From NCBI GenBank assembly GCA_037954665.1, contig JBBMOL010000139.1:1096232-1160231 (forward strand): DNA of 64,000 nucleotides. The letters run 5' to 3'. Positions within the stretch are counted from its first letter, which is position 1. Each line of letters opens with the position of its first letter. Under the pieces are notes generated by a model. It ran no database searches and had not been told where the DNA came from. It worked only from the letters and a program-made list of their open reading frames with translations. This DNA is from Laguncularia racemosa. Its lineage: Eukaryota; Streptophyta; Magnoliopsida; Myrtales; Combretaceae. Shown piece by piece: positions 46,508-59,099 of this stretch. The position numbers and the translations under genes are program-made.

Positions 46508-48100
46508 ATGGCAAGTGGTTCTAATCATCGTGAGCATATTGTGGGACTTCAACAACCATTAGGAGATAATATACTGCAAGGTTTATCCCAAAGCCTCAAT
46601 TCCAGAGTCTAAGGTGTAACGTCCAAGATAGTTGAATCGGTATCACCTGCTGAAGAAGAGACATTCCCTTCCATAGCAAATGGAATTCACGTTGGTAGGA
46701 ACAAGAACATTGTTTCATTGAAAGAGGAGAAGATCTTGGGCAAGGGCGGAAATTCCTATGTGGACAAAGGAAAAGCACCATGCATTGAGAGGGGTGATCA
46801 TGAGAGAACATCCAACATGGGAGACAACCCTTCAATGGAATGAATGAAGGGAAAAACAGAGGACAATAAGAAACGTAGTACAAAATCACAGCATCCACTT
46901 CATCGAACAAGAAGCCTCGTTGAGGCAGTTGGAGGCACAGCCCCTCGTCCCCAAAGGTTGGAGTTCAAATTGGAGTATGATCCTCCTATTTCTCATGAGG
47001 TGTTACCAAAGATCAAACCTCCTCCCTCGGTTGCTGTCCAAGGAGCAAATAACTGGGAACACAAACTTATAGGCTTCTTTTTGGGGAAAAAATTACCATT
47101 CTCTCTTGTGCAAGCCACGGCACTAAAGATATGGAAGGATTATGGGATATCAAATGTGCTTTGCAACAAGGAAGGATTCTTCTACTTCCGATTTGCAAAT
47201 GACATGTTCTTGAATAATTTCCTAGAAAGGTCATGGTTCTTTGCTAAAAGATTGTTAGATGCTTCAAAAAGGGCAAACCGGGATGCTATTAAATAAACCG
47301 CAACAATCAAAAGTTGCAGCATGAGTATTATTTTCAAGAATTCCTTGTGAATACCGTCACTCATTGGGGGTGAGTTACATAGCAAGTGCTGTTGGAAAAC
47401 CCATCCAAGCTGATATGCTCACGGCATGCCAAGTGAGAACTAATCAAGTTAAGGTAATGGTGGAAGTGGATGCTAATGAGGAAGTGGTAAATCAGGTGGA
47501 GCTAGAAAGAGAAGATGGGAAGTCCATGGAGATTTTGGTGGAATACCAATGGCTACCACCACATTGCTCAACATGTAAGAACTTTGGACATACATGTAAC
47601 ACAATGAAATCGGTGGAAACTCAAGTGCCAAAGGAGAACCCTACGAAGGAAAATAAGACATGGGTAAAGGTACAACGTAAGGGATCAAAAAACAAAGGCA
47701 ATGATGATGCTGATGGAAAACATGTTGAAGGGGAGAAGAACTTTGAAGAGGGAAAGAAGGAAGTACCGGAGGTAAACATAAAGCCTTAAAACTCTAAGCT
47801 TCATGAACCAATTGAGCTGGAACTAGAGATTACACCATTACGAGTTCCTGAAACTCTTGTAAGTAGAGGGAAAGTGGAGGAATATGAAAACAAGGTAGAG
47901 AAGGAAGAGGACAAAGAAAGAAAAAACAATAGTGAGGAACTAGGAAGCACTAGCAAAGTACAAATTACTACACCACATTCTCAAAAGCTGTTTGGTACAC
48001 TTAGAAACCATGAGATGATTAACTCAACTTCATCTAGTGAAGGGAGATCATCAGGTTCGAGTGCAAGGAAGAGGAGGAAGAAGAAGGTTTACAAACGCTA
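46508..48100 (+). pseudogene. LINE-B ORF1, broken
   Basis: An ATG at 46508 opens MASGSNHREHIVGLQQPLG before a stop near 46612. DUF4283-like part 46844-47296: PPISHEVLPKIKPPPSVAVQ, NNWEHKLIGFFLGKKLPFSL, LKIWKDYGISNVLCNKEGFFYF, SWFFAKRLLDASK. It continues one frame over at 47364-47789: GVSYIASAVGKPIQADMLT, VEYQWLPPHCSTCKNFGHTC (zinc knuckle), KTWVKVQRKGSKNKG. A basic tail RKRRKKKVYKR ends at 48101. The order equals LINE-A ORF1. Confidence 0.85.
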
Positions 48101-48134
48101 GAGGCATTATACTTGAAAAAGTTTTTTCATTATA

Positions 48135-51100
48135 ATGAATCTAGCTTCATGGAACATAAGAGGTCTTAATGACCCATTGAAGTGTGCAAAAATAAGAAAG
48201 TTTTGTAGAGAGAATGGAATATTGGTAATGGGTTTGTTGGAAACTAGAGTAAACCAGGATAATGAAGAGAGGATTAAGTCATTTTTAATGGCAAATTGGG
48301 AGTTTAGAATTAATTTAATGGCTAAAAGAGGATATGGCTGATGTGGGACCCAAGAAGTTGGAATATTAGAATGGATAAAGAGCGCAAGCAATTTTCCCAC
48401 TGTTTTTGCACTCATCTTGGATCAAACGTTTCATTTTATGCTATGTTTGTCTATGCATCCAATTCTAAAAATGAGAGGAAACTACTATGGAAGGACTTGG
48501 TCAAATTAGCTCCATCCATGTCTAATCATCCATGGGTGGTTCTAGGGGACTTCAATGTGATCAGATCGATCAATGAGAGGAAATGAGGTAATACAAGGAA
48601 AACACCTGCAATGATGGATTTTGTAAATTTCCTTTAATGAAGCCAAGCTGGATGACCTTAGATTTGGGGGGTAGGGACTTCTACTCTTGGTCGAATAAAC
48701 AATTAGATAATCCAATTCTAAAAGTCTTAGATAGGATATTGGTTAACCAAAGATGGCTAAACAACCTACCCAATTGTGATGCCACTTTTATAGCCCCTAT
48801 CCTTTCTGATCATTCGGCAAGAGTTTTACATGTGGAGAAGAGTTCAGGAAAAAGGAAAATTCCATTCAAATTCCCTAAATTTTGGATGGAATCGCAGGAG
48901 TTCCTCCTAAGGTTAAAGCAATTTGGTCACGTGAAATCGAAGGATCCAAAGTGTTCCAAATAGTAACTAAAATGAAATTATTGAAGGAGAAATTCAAAAA
49001 TTGGAACAATGTCAAAGTCTCACACCCTACAGAAAGAGTCAAATTAGCAAAGGAACATCTAATGGCGATCCAACGCTCAATTGCAAAAGGAGATACAACA
49101 CTAATTGACCAAGAAAAAGAAGCTTTTAAGGAGTATTATATGCTAAGGGGAGCAGAAGAAAGTCTATGTAGACAAAAGTCAAGAGTGAAATGGCTGAAAA
49201 TGATCAGTCATAGACAAAATAAGAATGTTATACACAGGTTGAAAAAGGAGGATGGAACAAAGATTATGGGGGATGAAGAGGTAAAGAGGAGAATAGTAAC
49301 ATACTTCTCTAGATTGATGGGAGGACAGTAAATGGTCATCACAAACACAGAAGTGCAAGACTATATTTATAAGAGATTGTCGAAGCAACAAGTCTTGCAA
49401 ATCAGTAGTCCATTCTCAGATGAGGAGATTAAAAAGGCTTTCTTTGACCAAGTTGACAACAAAGCTCTTGGTCTAGATGGTTTTTTTGCTAGGTTTTTCA
49501 AAACAACATGGCATATTATTAGGGAAGATATGATCAAAGGGGTGAAAGAGTTTATGGGATCAGGAAATATGCTAAAGGAACCGAATTGCACAATAGACTC
49601 CCTTGTTCCTAAGATTGCTAATCCCACAAAACTCGCTGATTTTAGATCAATCTCCTGCTACAACACAATTTACAAAGCAATAACCAAGCTACTGGCGTCT
49701 AGAATGAAAATGTTTCTACCATTGTTAGTGGAGAAAGAATAATCTACTTTCATTGGAGGGCGTCATTTCTCGAATAACATATTTGTAGCACAAGAATTGG
49801 CAAATGAATACCAAAACAATAAAAGGGCTCCGAGGTGTATGCTGAAAATAGACATCCATAAAGCATATGACACAATAAATTGGAGCTTTATAGAAGCAAT
49901 GCTCACAAGCATGAATTTCCCTGCACATTTTATCAAGCTGGTGATACAATGTATTTCTACCCTAGAATTTTCTTTCAACATCAATAGAGAATTGGTTGGT
50001 TTCATCCCTGGCTCAAGAGGTCTCAAACAAGGTGATCCAATGTCCCATACCTGTTTGTTCTTAGCATGGAAGTCTACTCAAGGATATCAAGGCAACTCAT
50101 TGATAATTCCAGATTCTCATATCACCGGAGATGTAAGAAAGATCGACTTACACACTTGTGTTTTGCAGATGAGCTGTTAATCTTTTGTAAGGGTAATCTT
50201 GAGTCGACCAGAATGATTAAGGAATCTCTGGAAATATTTGATTTTGTCTCAGGTCTCAAAGTAAATAGCAACAAAAGCCTTGTGTTCTTATCTAATATAC
50301 CTCCTCCCACAAAGGCTCAAATACTACAGATGATAGAGTTTAAAGAAGGGAAACTCCCCATCTGCTACATTGGGGTACCACTTCTAGCCTCCAAACTTTG
50401 TAAAACAAACTGCGAAGTCCTAATTGATAGAATTTTGGCCAAAATCAATTCCTGGACCTCAAAATTCTTATCCTATGCTGGAAGACTCCAACTTAAGTTA
50501 GTCCTATTCTCAATGCAAGTATATTGGGCTTCAATGTTTATTCTTCCAAAAAAGGTAGTGGAATCCATTGAAAGACTTATGTGCAACTTTTTTATGGAGT
50601 GAGAGGCCTAATATTTCAACGAAAGCCAAGGTAAGATGGCAAGAAGTATAAACTCTGATCGATCAAGGGGATTTGAGCATTCTTAAACTTGAAATATGGA
50701 ACAAAGCAACACAACTCAAACATATCTAACACTTATGTGGAGACTCAGTAAAAGGTGTTTGGGGTGAATGGGTTCATTCCAATTTCCTTAAAGGAACTTC
50801 ATTTTGAGAAACAAAAAGACCTGCTAAGTGTTCATGGAGTTGGTACAAACTACTGAAACTTCGCTAATTAGCAAGAAGCAAGTTTCAATGAGAAGTAGGT
50901 GATGGTCTCTCTATATCTTTATGGTCAGACTTTTGGCTACCAACTGGACTTTTAAACATGTTACACAGCACTAGAACAATCTTTGCTTTAAGGCTCCCTT
51001 TGAATGCTAGACTGTGCTCAATTATACAGGGCAATGGTTGGGAATTTCTACTGGAAAAATTTTTGAAATAAGTTCACAATACTATCAAATATAATACCTA

Positions 51101-51650
51101 ACCCACAAAAAGCTAACAGGTTTATATGGGATTAAGAGGTATCTGGAATATTCTCTATCAAAAGCGCTTAGAAGGCTTTATCTAATCAGAATGTCAAGGT
51201 TCCTTGGGCCAAGATGATCTGGAACAAGAATTTCATGCCACGATACTTATTTATCATGTGATTAGCTTGGAAAAGGAAACTTCACACTCTAGATAAGCTC
51301 TATAATTGAGGAATATCTACCTCAAACAGCATGTTTCCTATATTTAACTGGAAATGAGAACCATGATCACTTATTTTTCGAGTATACATACTCAAAACAG
51401 GCATGGAAGACAGTCTTTTCAGAACTTAAATGCCCAATATCCTTCCTTTCTTGGCATAATGCAATAACAAGGCTCATGCACCTATCACCGGGAAGTTACC
51501 CAATGACACCAGTATGGATAGTAGCACTTTCAACAGCAGTATACTGCATTTGGAGAGCAAGGAACTCGACTCTCCTGGGATCCCCACTACCTCAACCAAT
51601 GTTCTTGGCCAGACAAATTTTAGCTTATTCTAAGCTTCTTGTACCTTAAA
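48135..51650 (+). pseudogene. LINE-B ORF2 (endonuclease and reverse transcriptase), broken
   Basis: Starts MNLASWNIRGLNDPLK with an intact endonuclease opening. A frameshift near 48340 leads to VYASNSKNERK and WVVLGDFNVI (48341-48586), then YSWSNKQLDNPILKVLDRIL (48670-48750) and PILSDHSA. Reverse transcriptase: SLVPKIANP (near 49600), LKIDIHKAYDTINWSF (motif A, about 49840), SRGLKQGDPMS (motif B, about 50010), then in another frame LTHLCFADELLIFCKGN (motif C reads ADE, not ADD, near 50165). YAGRLQLKLVLFSMQVYW follows, and C-terminal zinc-region remains lie near 51330-51420. Multiple shifts. Confidence 0.86.
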
Positions 51651-54600
51651 TTTAGTTTTACTCTGTATTCATAAAATTTGTGAAATTCTAGTTCTACGAC
51701 TGAATTTTGCTGTAACTCATTATTGCATTTAGCGGTTGTACATTCTTTCTCATTAATACAATTAATTACTTACAGAAAAAAAAAATCCATTGAAATATCC
51801 TCATCCAGTATTAGCAAGGGACACAAAAGACCAATAGGAGCCAAAGTTTGATATTGCTAACTTTGACAAATAGTACACACTGCTACAAACTCCGCAATAT
51901 CTTCATCTTGATCCAATAAACATTAGAGGCAATATGCCTATAAGTTCTAAGAAACCCCGCATGTCCCCTAACCAGTGAAGAATGAAACTCATGCAAAAAC
52001 AGTTGTGGCCACTTAGATTGGGCAGGAACAACCAATCTACCATGACAATACAAGACATCGCTCACTAAATGAAAACCTTGCCCAGCAAACTCCCCCTTTC
52101 ACAACTGCTGTATTTTTTAAGCAAAAACAGAATCACACTCAACTGAACCTTGAATCTCAGCCAGATCAATCCATATAGGACCCGAAACCATCGCTAACTC
52201 CAACTCCTCATACAACCTAGAAAGTGCATCAGCAACTTTATTTACTTGCCCACTTCGGTACTGTAAATCAAAATCATACTCAAGCAATTTAGAGAGCTAA
52301 TTTTGTTGATTCGGAGTCGTAATACATTGTTAGAGCAAGTATTTTAGACTTTTTTTTTATCTGTCTTAACTATAAATTTTCTTCCAAGCAAGGTCTCCAG
52401 TGCTGGATAGCCAACACAAGTGCCATAAGTTCTTTCTCATAAGTTCACTTAGCAAGAGTCTTGTCCGAAAGAGCTTTGCTAAAATAAGCAATAGGACGAT
52501 TGTGCTGTTGTAGGACAGCTCCCAACCTACGCCCCAAAGCATCGCATTCCACGATAAAGGGTTGAAAAAAATTTAGCATTGCAAGCACAAGAGCTGTTAC
52601 TAAAGCATTCTTCAGCGAGTAAAAGCATTTTCAGCCCCTTCCGACCACCCAAAACCATTTTTCTTTAACAAATCAGTCAATAGTTTCACAATCTTCCTAT
52701 AATCCTCAATGAACTTCCTATAATAGCCTAATAAACCCTAGAAACCACAAAGACCTTTGAGTGTAATCGGTCTATGTAATCGGTCTAGGCCAATCAAGAA
52801 CAGATTGGACCTTGGTTGGATCCATTTCAACTCCTTTAATAGAAATGACATGCCTAAGGTATTCCCAAACTTCTTGACCAAACTGACATTTCTTCCTGTT
52901 AGCATAAAAATGATGTTGCCGCAATATCGCTAGCACTTTTTGCAAATGTTGAATGTGAGAATCCAAATCAACACTATACACCAAAGTATCATAAAAAATA
53001 CCAATACAAAATGTCGTAAGAAAGGCTAGAAGATATCATTCATCACAACTTAGAAAGTCGCTGGTACATTTGTCAAACCAAATGGCATTAAAAGAAATTC
53101 ATAATGCCCATAGTGGGTTCGAAAAGCTACCTTATACACATCCCTAGTTGCCATTCAAATTTGGTGATACCTAGACCCAAGATCAATCTTGGAAAAAACA
53201 CTAGCTCTAAATAATTCATCTAACTATTCATCGATAACAGGAATAGGAAATTTATCAGAAATTGTTACCTCATTAAGCGCCCTGTAGTCTACACAAAACC
53301 TCCAAGATCCATCTTTCTTCTTCACCAATATCACCGGACTAGAGAATGGGCTAGTGCTTGGCCTAATAATTCCAGCCATTAGCATATCGTGGACTAGTTT
53401 TTCAATCTCATTTTTCTACACAGTGTATCAATATAGACGAACATTAATTGGTCTATGGCCTTCCTTCAATGGAATTTGATGATCCATGGCTCGAAAAGGA
53501 GGAAGACGCTGAGGTTCCTCAAACACATCTTCATATTCAGTCAAAAGAGCTTTTAATTAGCTGTCCTTAGCATAGAATTCCATAGGATCTTGCTTGTCCA
53601 ACACCCATAACAAGTTACACTCATCCGCATCATTCAATTTTTGTAAAGATTTAAACGAGATGAGAAATCTACATAGAGTAGGATCACCTTGCAACACACA
53701 CTCCTGTCCCAAACCAGCCACTTTTATCATCTTCTTTTTCCATCTACCTGCACTTCTCCCAAAATCCTCAACCAAGCCATCCCCAATATCACATCAACTC
53801 CCCTTAACTCCATCACATAACAATCCACCTTTGCTTCATACTCCTTGACTCTCATTTCAAATTATCACAAAAGCCATGAGATTCAATATTGTGACCATCC
53901 CTAGAGTGACTCAAAAACTGCGAGTATCCTTCATTGGTATCCTAAGGCACATTATCAAAGCTTTGGATTTTGGAAACAAAATTGTGACTTGCTCCACCAT
54001 CTACTAAAAATACCACGGGCTTAGAAACAAGGGTACCTTGCATTTTATTGTACACGGATCATTAAACCCCTTCATTGCCATCAAAGATAAGGACATCATC
54101 GAATTCCAATAGAATTCACCAGCTGCAGCTTGCAACCCTTCCCAACAGTCTCCTCCTTCAATTTGCTCCTCCTACAACACCAATTATTGAAGAAATTTAT
54201 TTGGACAACGATTATTCGAGCTAAAGGGCTAATCACACTTAAAGCAATCCCTTAACCTTCTTGTACAAGAATTCAGCATGTAAGAGTTGCTGTTGTCTAT
54301 GAGAAAGACGGCCTTTGTCTTTGACAATACTAGAATCGGATGCATCTGGAGACACGACACCACCAGTCGTCTCAAATTTTCTAGGCATGGAAACTTTCTC
54401 CCCAACTATCCCAAATGAATTGCTCTTCAATCTCGTCTCATCTCCTCTAAGAAAACATGGACTTCGAGGAACGAAAGTCACCAGTGAATATGTATGTACA
54501 AAATGCCCTTGATACGAGAACCTAGTAGGAGGGCTAAGACAGAAATAATTTTGTCTTACATCAACTCAACCTCCATTTACTTGGTTTGATACAACAAAAA

Positions 54601-55619
54601 TACCATTCTCATATTCTTTTTCAATTTTCAAAGCCAATTCCATGGCTGGTTCCAGTGTCGAAGGAGAAAAAGTATCTACTCTCGTATGAATTGCATCCCG
54701 TAGACCTCCCAGAAAATAGCCCAACAGCTGCATCTCCAGCATAGCCAGAGCTTGGGACGTCAACAACTCAAAATCTTCAATATATTGGAATACCGACCCC
54801 CCTTGCCGGAGCTAAAAAGGCTCTTGAATGGATTGGAGGCCATCTATCCACCATAGCGCTTCATCATTTCCATCTTTAGTTTCTACCAGTCCAAGTCAAT
54901 TTCCCGACGTTGAAGCATGCAAAACCAATGGATGCAACGACCTCGCATACACATAGCCGTTAACTCCATCTTCCGGTCTTTGCGAGTTCATTGAACCGAG
55001 AAATACTGCTCTGCCAGTAGTATCCAGTTCGAAGGATCAACACCATCGAACAATGGAAGGACAAGCTTGGAGGCATTCAACCAATACTCTTTGTCCAGAT
55101 CCACATCTTGAACTTCTTTGTTCTAGAAATCAGAATTAATTTCCACATAGCTAACTCCTTCTGGTCGCTTCCACGAACTATCACCAAGATTGATTCCCGT
55201 ATTCCTACCTAACCATGTGTCCCCAAGCAATTTCTGCATACAATCCATTTTTCCTTGCATCGTAGTAACCTCACCTAACATCAATTTCTGTTCACCATCC
55301 AAGGAAACAAGTTGATGTTGAATCTCTCCCACCTCATTATGAACTTCCTCCATGTTTTTTTTCTATAACCTCCACCCGAGCATCCATCCGAGTCATGATT
55401 CAATTGGCCAATGAAAAGCTCCAACATTAATTCTCAAGAAGTTATCGTGTCACAATTTCTCGACGTAATGGCGAACGAAGAAATACCGCACGGCAACATC
55501 CGTCAGAATTCCAGTATTGTCCGTCCAATTCAATAGATTTCCTAGCAACGTTCAACCGATTGCCTAACATATTTTCTGATGAAATTTAACAACGAGTCTC
55601 TCGTCGTGAGTTCCGACGA

Positions 55620-55642
55620 GGTTTTCCAACAACAGAACCAAT
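55620..55642 (-). other. Probable primer-binding site region of gypsy-1
   Basis: After the 5' LTR the minus strand reads ATTGGTTCTGTTGTTGG. It does not resemble the initiator-Met site. I cannot name the tRNA with confidence. Confidence 0.4.
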
Positions 55643-56210
55643 TGTTAGACCCGAGAAATTAGTGATCAAACTAGATAAACAAATTAGAACTAGGAAATCC
55701 AAAGAAATAGCAAACTACACTGAGATCCAACTAAGGAAATAGAAACGAGCAGATACCTGAGCTACAGCTCGGCCGGAGAGCAAATCTCTGAGACCCAGGC
55801 CAAACTGAATTAGTCTAGATGATTCATAATCGGTTTTCCCTCCCAAATTTGCACTATTTAAACCCCCTAGCTTGGCCACGTTAGCGCACTCCTCTTGCAA
55901 TGTCGGTCCCCAAACCTCTAGCATAGATAATACCCCAGCCCCTCAACCATGTCAGCACACCCACACCACTCGCACTAACCAAGACACACAAACAGAACAC
56001 CATGCATCCTACACTATAAACATATTACACAGAAAACACAAATACCACACGTACAAATAACACCACACACCCCACACAACAAACTACACACAGAACATAT
56101 AACACACCACCCACAACACACACACCCAACACACCCCCACAAGCTACCCCTTAGCCCCTCTCCTTCGATACACGTTCATCAAAGGAGCATCAACCCGCAG
56201 GATCATATCA
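55643..56210 (-). repeat. 5' LTR of gypsy-1
   Basis: 568 bp, TGTTAGACCC to GATCATATCA on the plus strand, clearly similar to 44717-45305. ACTAT follows. Confidence 0.9.
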
Positions 56211-58490
56211 ACTATCAACTTGGCCATCCTTCTCTTTCCACCTTGAAGAAAGTGTGTCCTCAATTCGAGAATGTAACATCATTAGATTGTGAGGCATGTA
56301 AGACCATCGTTAGTCTTATATATCCCATGTCAATAAGAGAGCTAATTCTCCTTTTGAGTTAGTTCATTCAAATATTTGGAGTCCTTGTCTAGTTATGTCT
56401 AAATCTAGATTTCACTAATTTATTACTTTTGTTGATGACTTCTTGAATGATTTGGCTTTACCTAATGAAACACTATTATGAGTTATTTTCTCATTTCACT
56501 ACCTTTTGTGTTGAAATTAAGACTCAATTTAATACTTCTATGCGTATTCTAAGAAGTGATAATGCAAAGGAATATTTATCTAACTCATTCAAGACCCATA
56601 TGATAAAGCAAGGCATTATTCATCAGACTTCATGTGTTGACACACTATTTCAAAATGATGTGATTAAAAGGAAAAATAGACATCTTCTTGAAAAAGTAAG
56701 GGCACTCTTATTTCAAAATCATGTTCCTAAGTATTTTTGGGCAAAAACCGTTTCAATAGCTTGTTTTCTTAATTAATCAAATGCCATCATCTGTTCTTCA
56801 TGGTGAGGTTCCCATAGTATTCTTTTTCCCACAAAACCCTTGTTTCTTATTGAATTTTGCATATTTGGTAGTAAATATTTTGTTCAAGATGCTTGACCTC
56901 AGGTCACCAAGCTAGACCCAAAGTCTATAAAATGCATCTTCTTGGGTAACTCTTGTACACAAAAAGGATATCAATGTTAACAAATTCATTGTGTCTGCTG
57001 ATGTAACCTTTATGGAATACTATCATTTCTTTCTTACTTCTTCTGAGTCTATAGACAGAGGGGGAGAATGATGATTTATTGGTTTACCACATTACCTATC
57101 AAACGTCAAGTATGCCCCCTACAACACCTCCCCCACTTCCTCCACCAATTTGCTTCATGTATACCAAACGACAACCTCCTCTTTCTCCAAGTCCAGCACC
57201 AGTTTTCCCTTTGGCATTGGATCCACCTGACAAGGACTAAGACCTTCTTATTGCTCTTCACAAAGGTAAAAGGCAATGTGCTTACCCTATTTCCTCACTT
57301 GTGTCATATGATCATTTATCATTTTCCACATATTCCTTTGTCGCCTCTCTTGATCATGTATCCCTTCCACACTCTTCATAATGCCTTATCTCATCCTAGC
57401 TAACATACTACAATGATAGAAGAAATGAATGCTTTAGATGCTAATAATACATAGGATTTCGTAAGCTTACCAGCAGGTAAAAAGGCTAATGGATACAAAT
57501 GGGTGTTTGCGGTCAAGGTTAATCCTAACAGATCTATTGCTCACCTCAAAGCTTGTCTTGTTAGCAAAGGCTATGCCCAAACTTATGGTGTTGACTATTC
57601 CAATACTTTTTCTCCTATGGCTAAATTGACATTTGCCCATTTATTTATATCTATGGCAGCTAATCATGATTGGCCCCTTCATCAATTGGATTGGATATTA
57701 AAAATGCCTTTTACATGATAATCTTTAGGAGGAAGTCTACATGAAGAAATCACTTGGGTTTGTTGCTCATGGGAAGTGTGGAAAAGTTTTTCATCTTCAA
57801 AAATCTTTATATGGTTTGAAGCAAAGTCCCCATACTTGGTTTGGAAATTTTAGTCAAGCAATTGAAAAGTTTCGAATGATCAAAAGTAAGTCTAATCACT
57901 CCAATGTTTTATATGCTTTTTTGTCTAGCATCATTCTCCTTATTGTTTATGTGGATGACATCATCATTACTAGAAGTGATGCAAGAGGAATATCATTTTT
58001 AAAGGATTGTCTTCACAACTGGTTCCAAACAAAAAATCTAAGGTCATTAAAGTATTTTTTGGGAGTTGAGGTGAGGAATAAGAAAAGTATTTTCTTGTCT
58101 CAACAAAAATATGTAGTTGACTTGTTATTTGAGATAGGAAAGTTAGGGGCAAAACCATGCAGTACCCTAACGACACCTAATCTACAACTCACCAAGGAAG
58201 AAGTGTTATTCAAGGATCCTGAAAAATATAGGAGATTGGTTGGAAAGTTAAATTACCTCACAGTAACTCATCTTAATATTGCATATTCTGTTAGTGTTGT
58301 AAAACAAGTTATGTCTTTTCCCAACAGTTCATCACTAGGCTGCCTTGGAACAAATCTTGTGTCATTTGAAGGGTGCTCCTAAACAAAGTATACTATACAA
58401 AAACTATGGTCACTCTCGTAAGAAATGCTTTTCAAATGCAAATTAGGCTAGGTCCAAGGAAGACCAAAAATCCATTACTGGCTATTGAGC

Positions 58491-58526
58491 TTTTTTTTGG
58501 GGGGGGAGAGGGGGGATGGGGTGAGG
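58491..58526 (+). repeat. G-rich tract inside copia-1 RNase H
   Basis: A run of eight T then nine G, followed by GAGAGGGGGGATGGGGTGAGG. It interrupts the GG-NLVSW part of RNase H that is continuous in copia-2. It has four G-runs, so it could form a quadruplex; a sequencing or assembly slip is also possible. Confidence 0.7.
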
Positions 58527-58930
58527 AAATCTAGTTTTATGGGAGAGAAAGAAGAAGAATGTTGTATCCTGATCTAGTGCCGAATTAGAATATAAAGCCA
58601 TGGCTCAATCTACATGTAAGGTGATGTAGATGTACCAAATTCTAACTGAGGTTACTTTCAAAGTTTTTATTCTAGCAAAATTGTGGTGTGATAATCAAGT
58701 TGCTCTTCATATTGCATCTAACCCTCATGTTTCACGAACAAACTACACATATTGAGATTGACGATCACTTTGCTCGTGAAAAGATACAACCAAACTTGAT
58801 CTCTATAAGATATGTAAAATCTGGAGAACAACTTGGAGATCTTTTACAAAAGCTCTAAATGAGACTCGGGTTAGTTATCATTGTAATAAGCTGGGCATGG
58901 TCGACATCTATACTCCAACTTCAAAAAAAG

Positions 58931-59095
58931 TATTAGAGAATAAGCATTTAATAATATTATATTTACTAGACAATTTAATTAATGTAATGTAGGGTAGGGG
59001 TTGGTACACCAATTGTTAGGAACACATTATCTATATATATCACTCCTTGTATGTACAAAATGAAGATATCAATACACAATTATCTTATATTCTTC
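58931..59095 (+). repeat. 3' LTR of copia-1
   Basis: Starts TATTAGAGAATAAGC directly after an A-rich tract where the polypurine tract is expected, and carries GTTAGGAACACATTATC. Its right end diverges from the 5' LTR after CAATTA and merges into LINE-like DNA, so the end is approximate. Confidence 0.7.
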
Positions 59096-59099
59096 TATA

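Larger units (their letters stand above)
46374..51781 (+). mobile_element. LINE-B: nearly full-length L1-type LINE inserted in gypsy-1
   Basis: The 13-bp target duplication AAAATCCATTGAA lies at 46361-46373 and 51782-51794, and the 3' end carries an A-run. The 5' end CTAGAGAGAGAAAATGCTCTC matches LINE-A and LINE-C. ORF1 and ORF2 are both recognisable but broken. The duplicated target encodes the ISMDF part of the gypsy-1 integrase, so this insertion broke the first catalytic Asp region. Confidence 0.93.
45350..55400 (-). pseudogene. Gypsy-1 gag-pol polyprotein, heavily broken and split by LINE-B
   Basis: Minus-strand order: gag coiled coil 55353-55123 (MEEVHNEVGEIQHQLVSLDG); gag core 54766-54566 (LLGYFLGGLRDAI); protease-RT linker 53775-53557 (QGDPTLCRFLISFKSLQKL); reverse transcriptase including GIFYDTLVYS near 53000, where FFDD.LVYS is expected, so the first catalytic Asp is Tyr; thumb 52984-52772 (HLQKVLAILRQHHFYANRKKCQFG); integrase zinc region 52065-51883 (HSSLVRGHAGFLRTYRHI); integrase core from DISMDFVGGL, interrupted by LINE-B; core end 46172-45888 (TDGQTKVLNRCLECYLRCF); tail 45720-45379 (FGPFQILERIGKVAYKL, YPVFHVSLLRR). 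Many stops and shifts. Confidence 0.85.
44717..56210 (-). mobile_element. Gypsy-1: Ty3/gypsy element inserted in copia-1, interrupted by LINE-B
   Basis: LTRs 44717-45305 and 55643-56210 begin TGTTAGACCCGAGAAATTAG and end GATCATATCA on the plus strand. ACTAT duplications (44712-44716, 56211-56215) flank it. Removing the element and one ACTAT restores the copia-1 reading frame exactly. Minus-strand pieces of gag, protease-RT linker, reverse transcriptase, integrase and the integrase tail appear in gypsy order. Without LINE-B it is about 6.1 kb. It is more decayed than copia-2. Confidence 0.93.
43317..58920 (+). pseudogene. Copia-1 gag-pol polyprotein, broken and split by gypsy-1
   Basis: Gag starts MVEDQKTLVINMIP at 43317. 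A TGA near 43410 replaces Trp (YLE-stop-SKM), then the frame is open from 43419 to 43826. A zinc knuckle CYYCHECGHTKHAC is readable near 44050-44095 across a shift. The pre-integrase part runs to EVYY at 44716 and resumes at 56211 with QLGHPSLSTL in the same codon phase. Integrase (LRSDNAKEYLSNS near 56550), reverse transcriptase (YAQTYGVDYSNTFSPMAKL near 57580; YVDDIIITRSDARG near 57950) and RNase H follow, with numerous stops and shifts. A G-rich insertion at 58491-58526 disrupts RNase H. Confidence 0.88.
42229..59095 (+). mobile_element. Copia-1: Ty1/copia element, interrupted by gypsy-1 and a LINE piece
   Basis: LTR copies about 42229-42873 (with a LINE piece inside) and 58931-59095 share GTTAGGAACACATTA and ATATATATCACTCCTT. 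A primer-binding site TGATATCAGAGCA follows the first LTR. The gag-pol frame is the same family as copia-2. Gypsy-1 (44717-56210) splits it. The outer ends are uncertain: the first LTR lacks a clear TG start and the last one runs into LINE-like sequence, so I could not identify a target duplication. Confidence 0.85.

Noticed and set aside
58931..59095. AAGCATTTAATAATATTATATTT at both ends of copia-1 taken as a long target duplication
   Set aside because: In the right copy it lies inside the LTR, after the A-rich tract, so it is LTR sequence; the left copy was separated from the rest by the truncated LINE.
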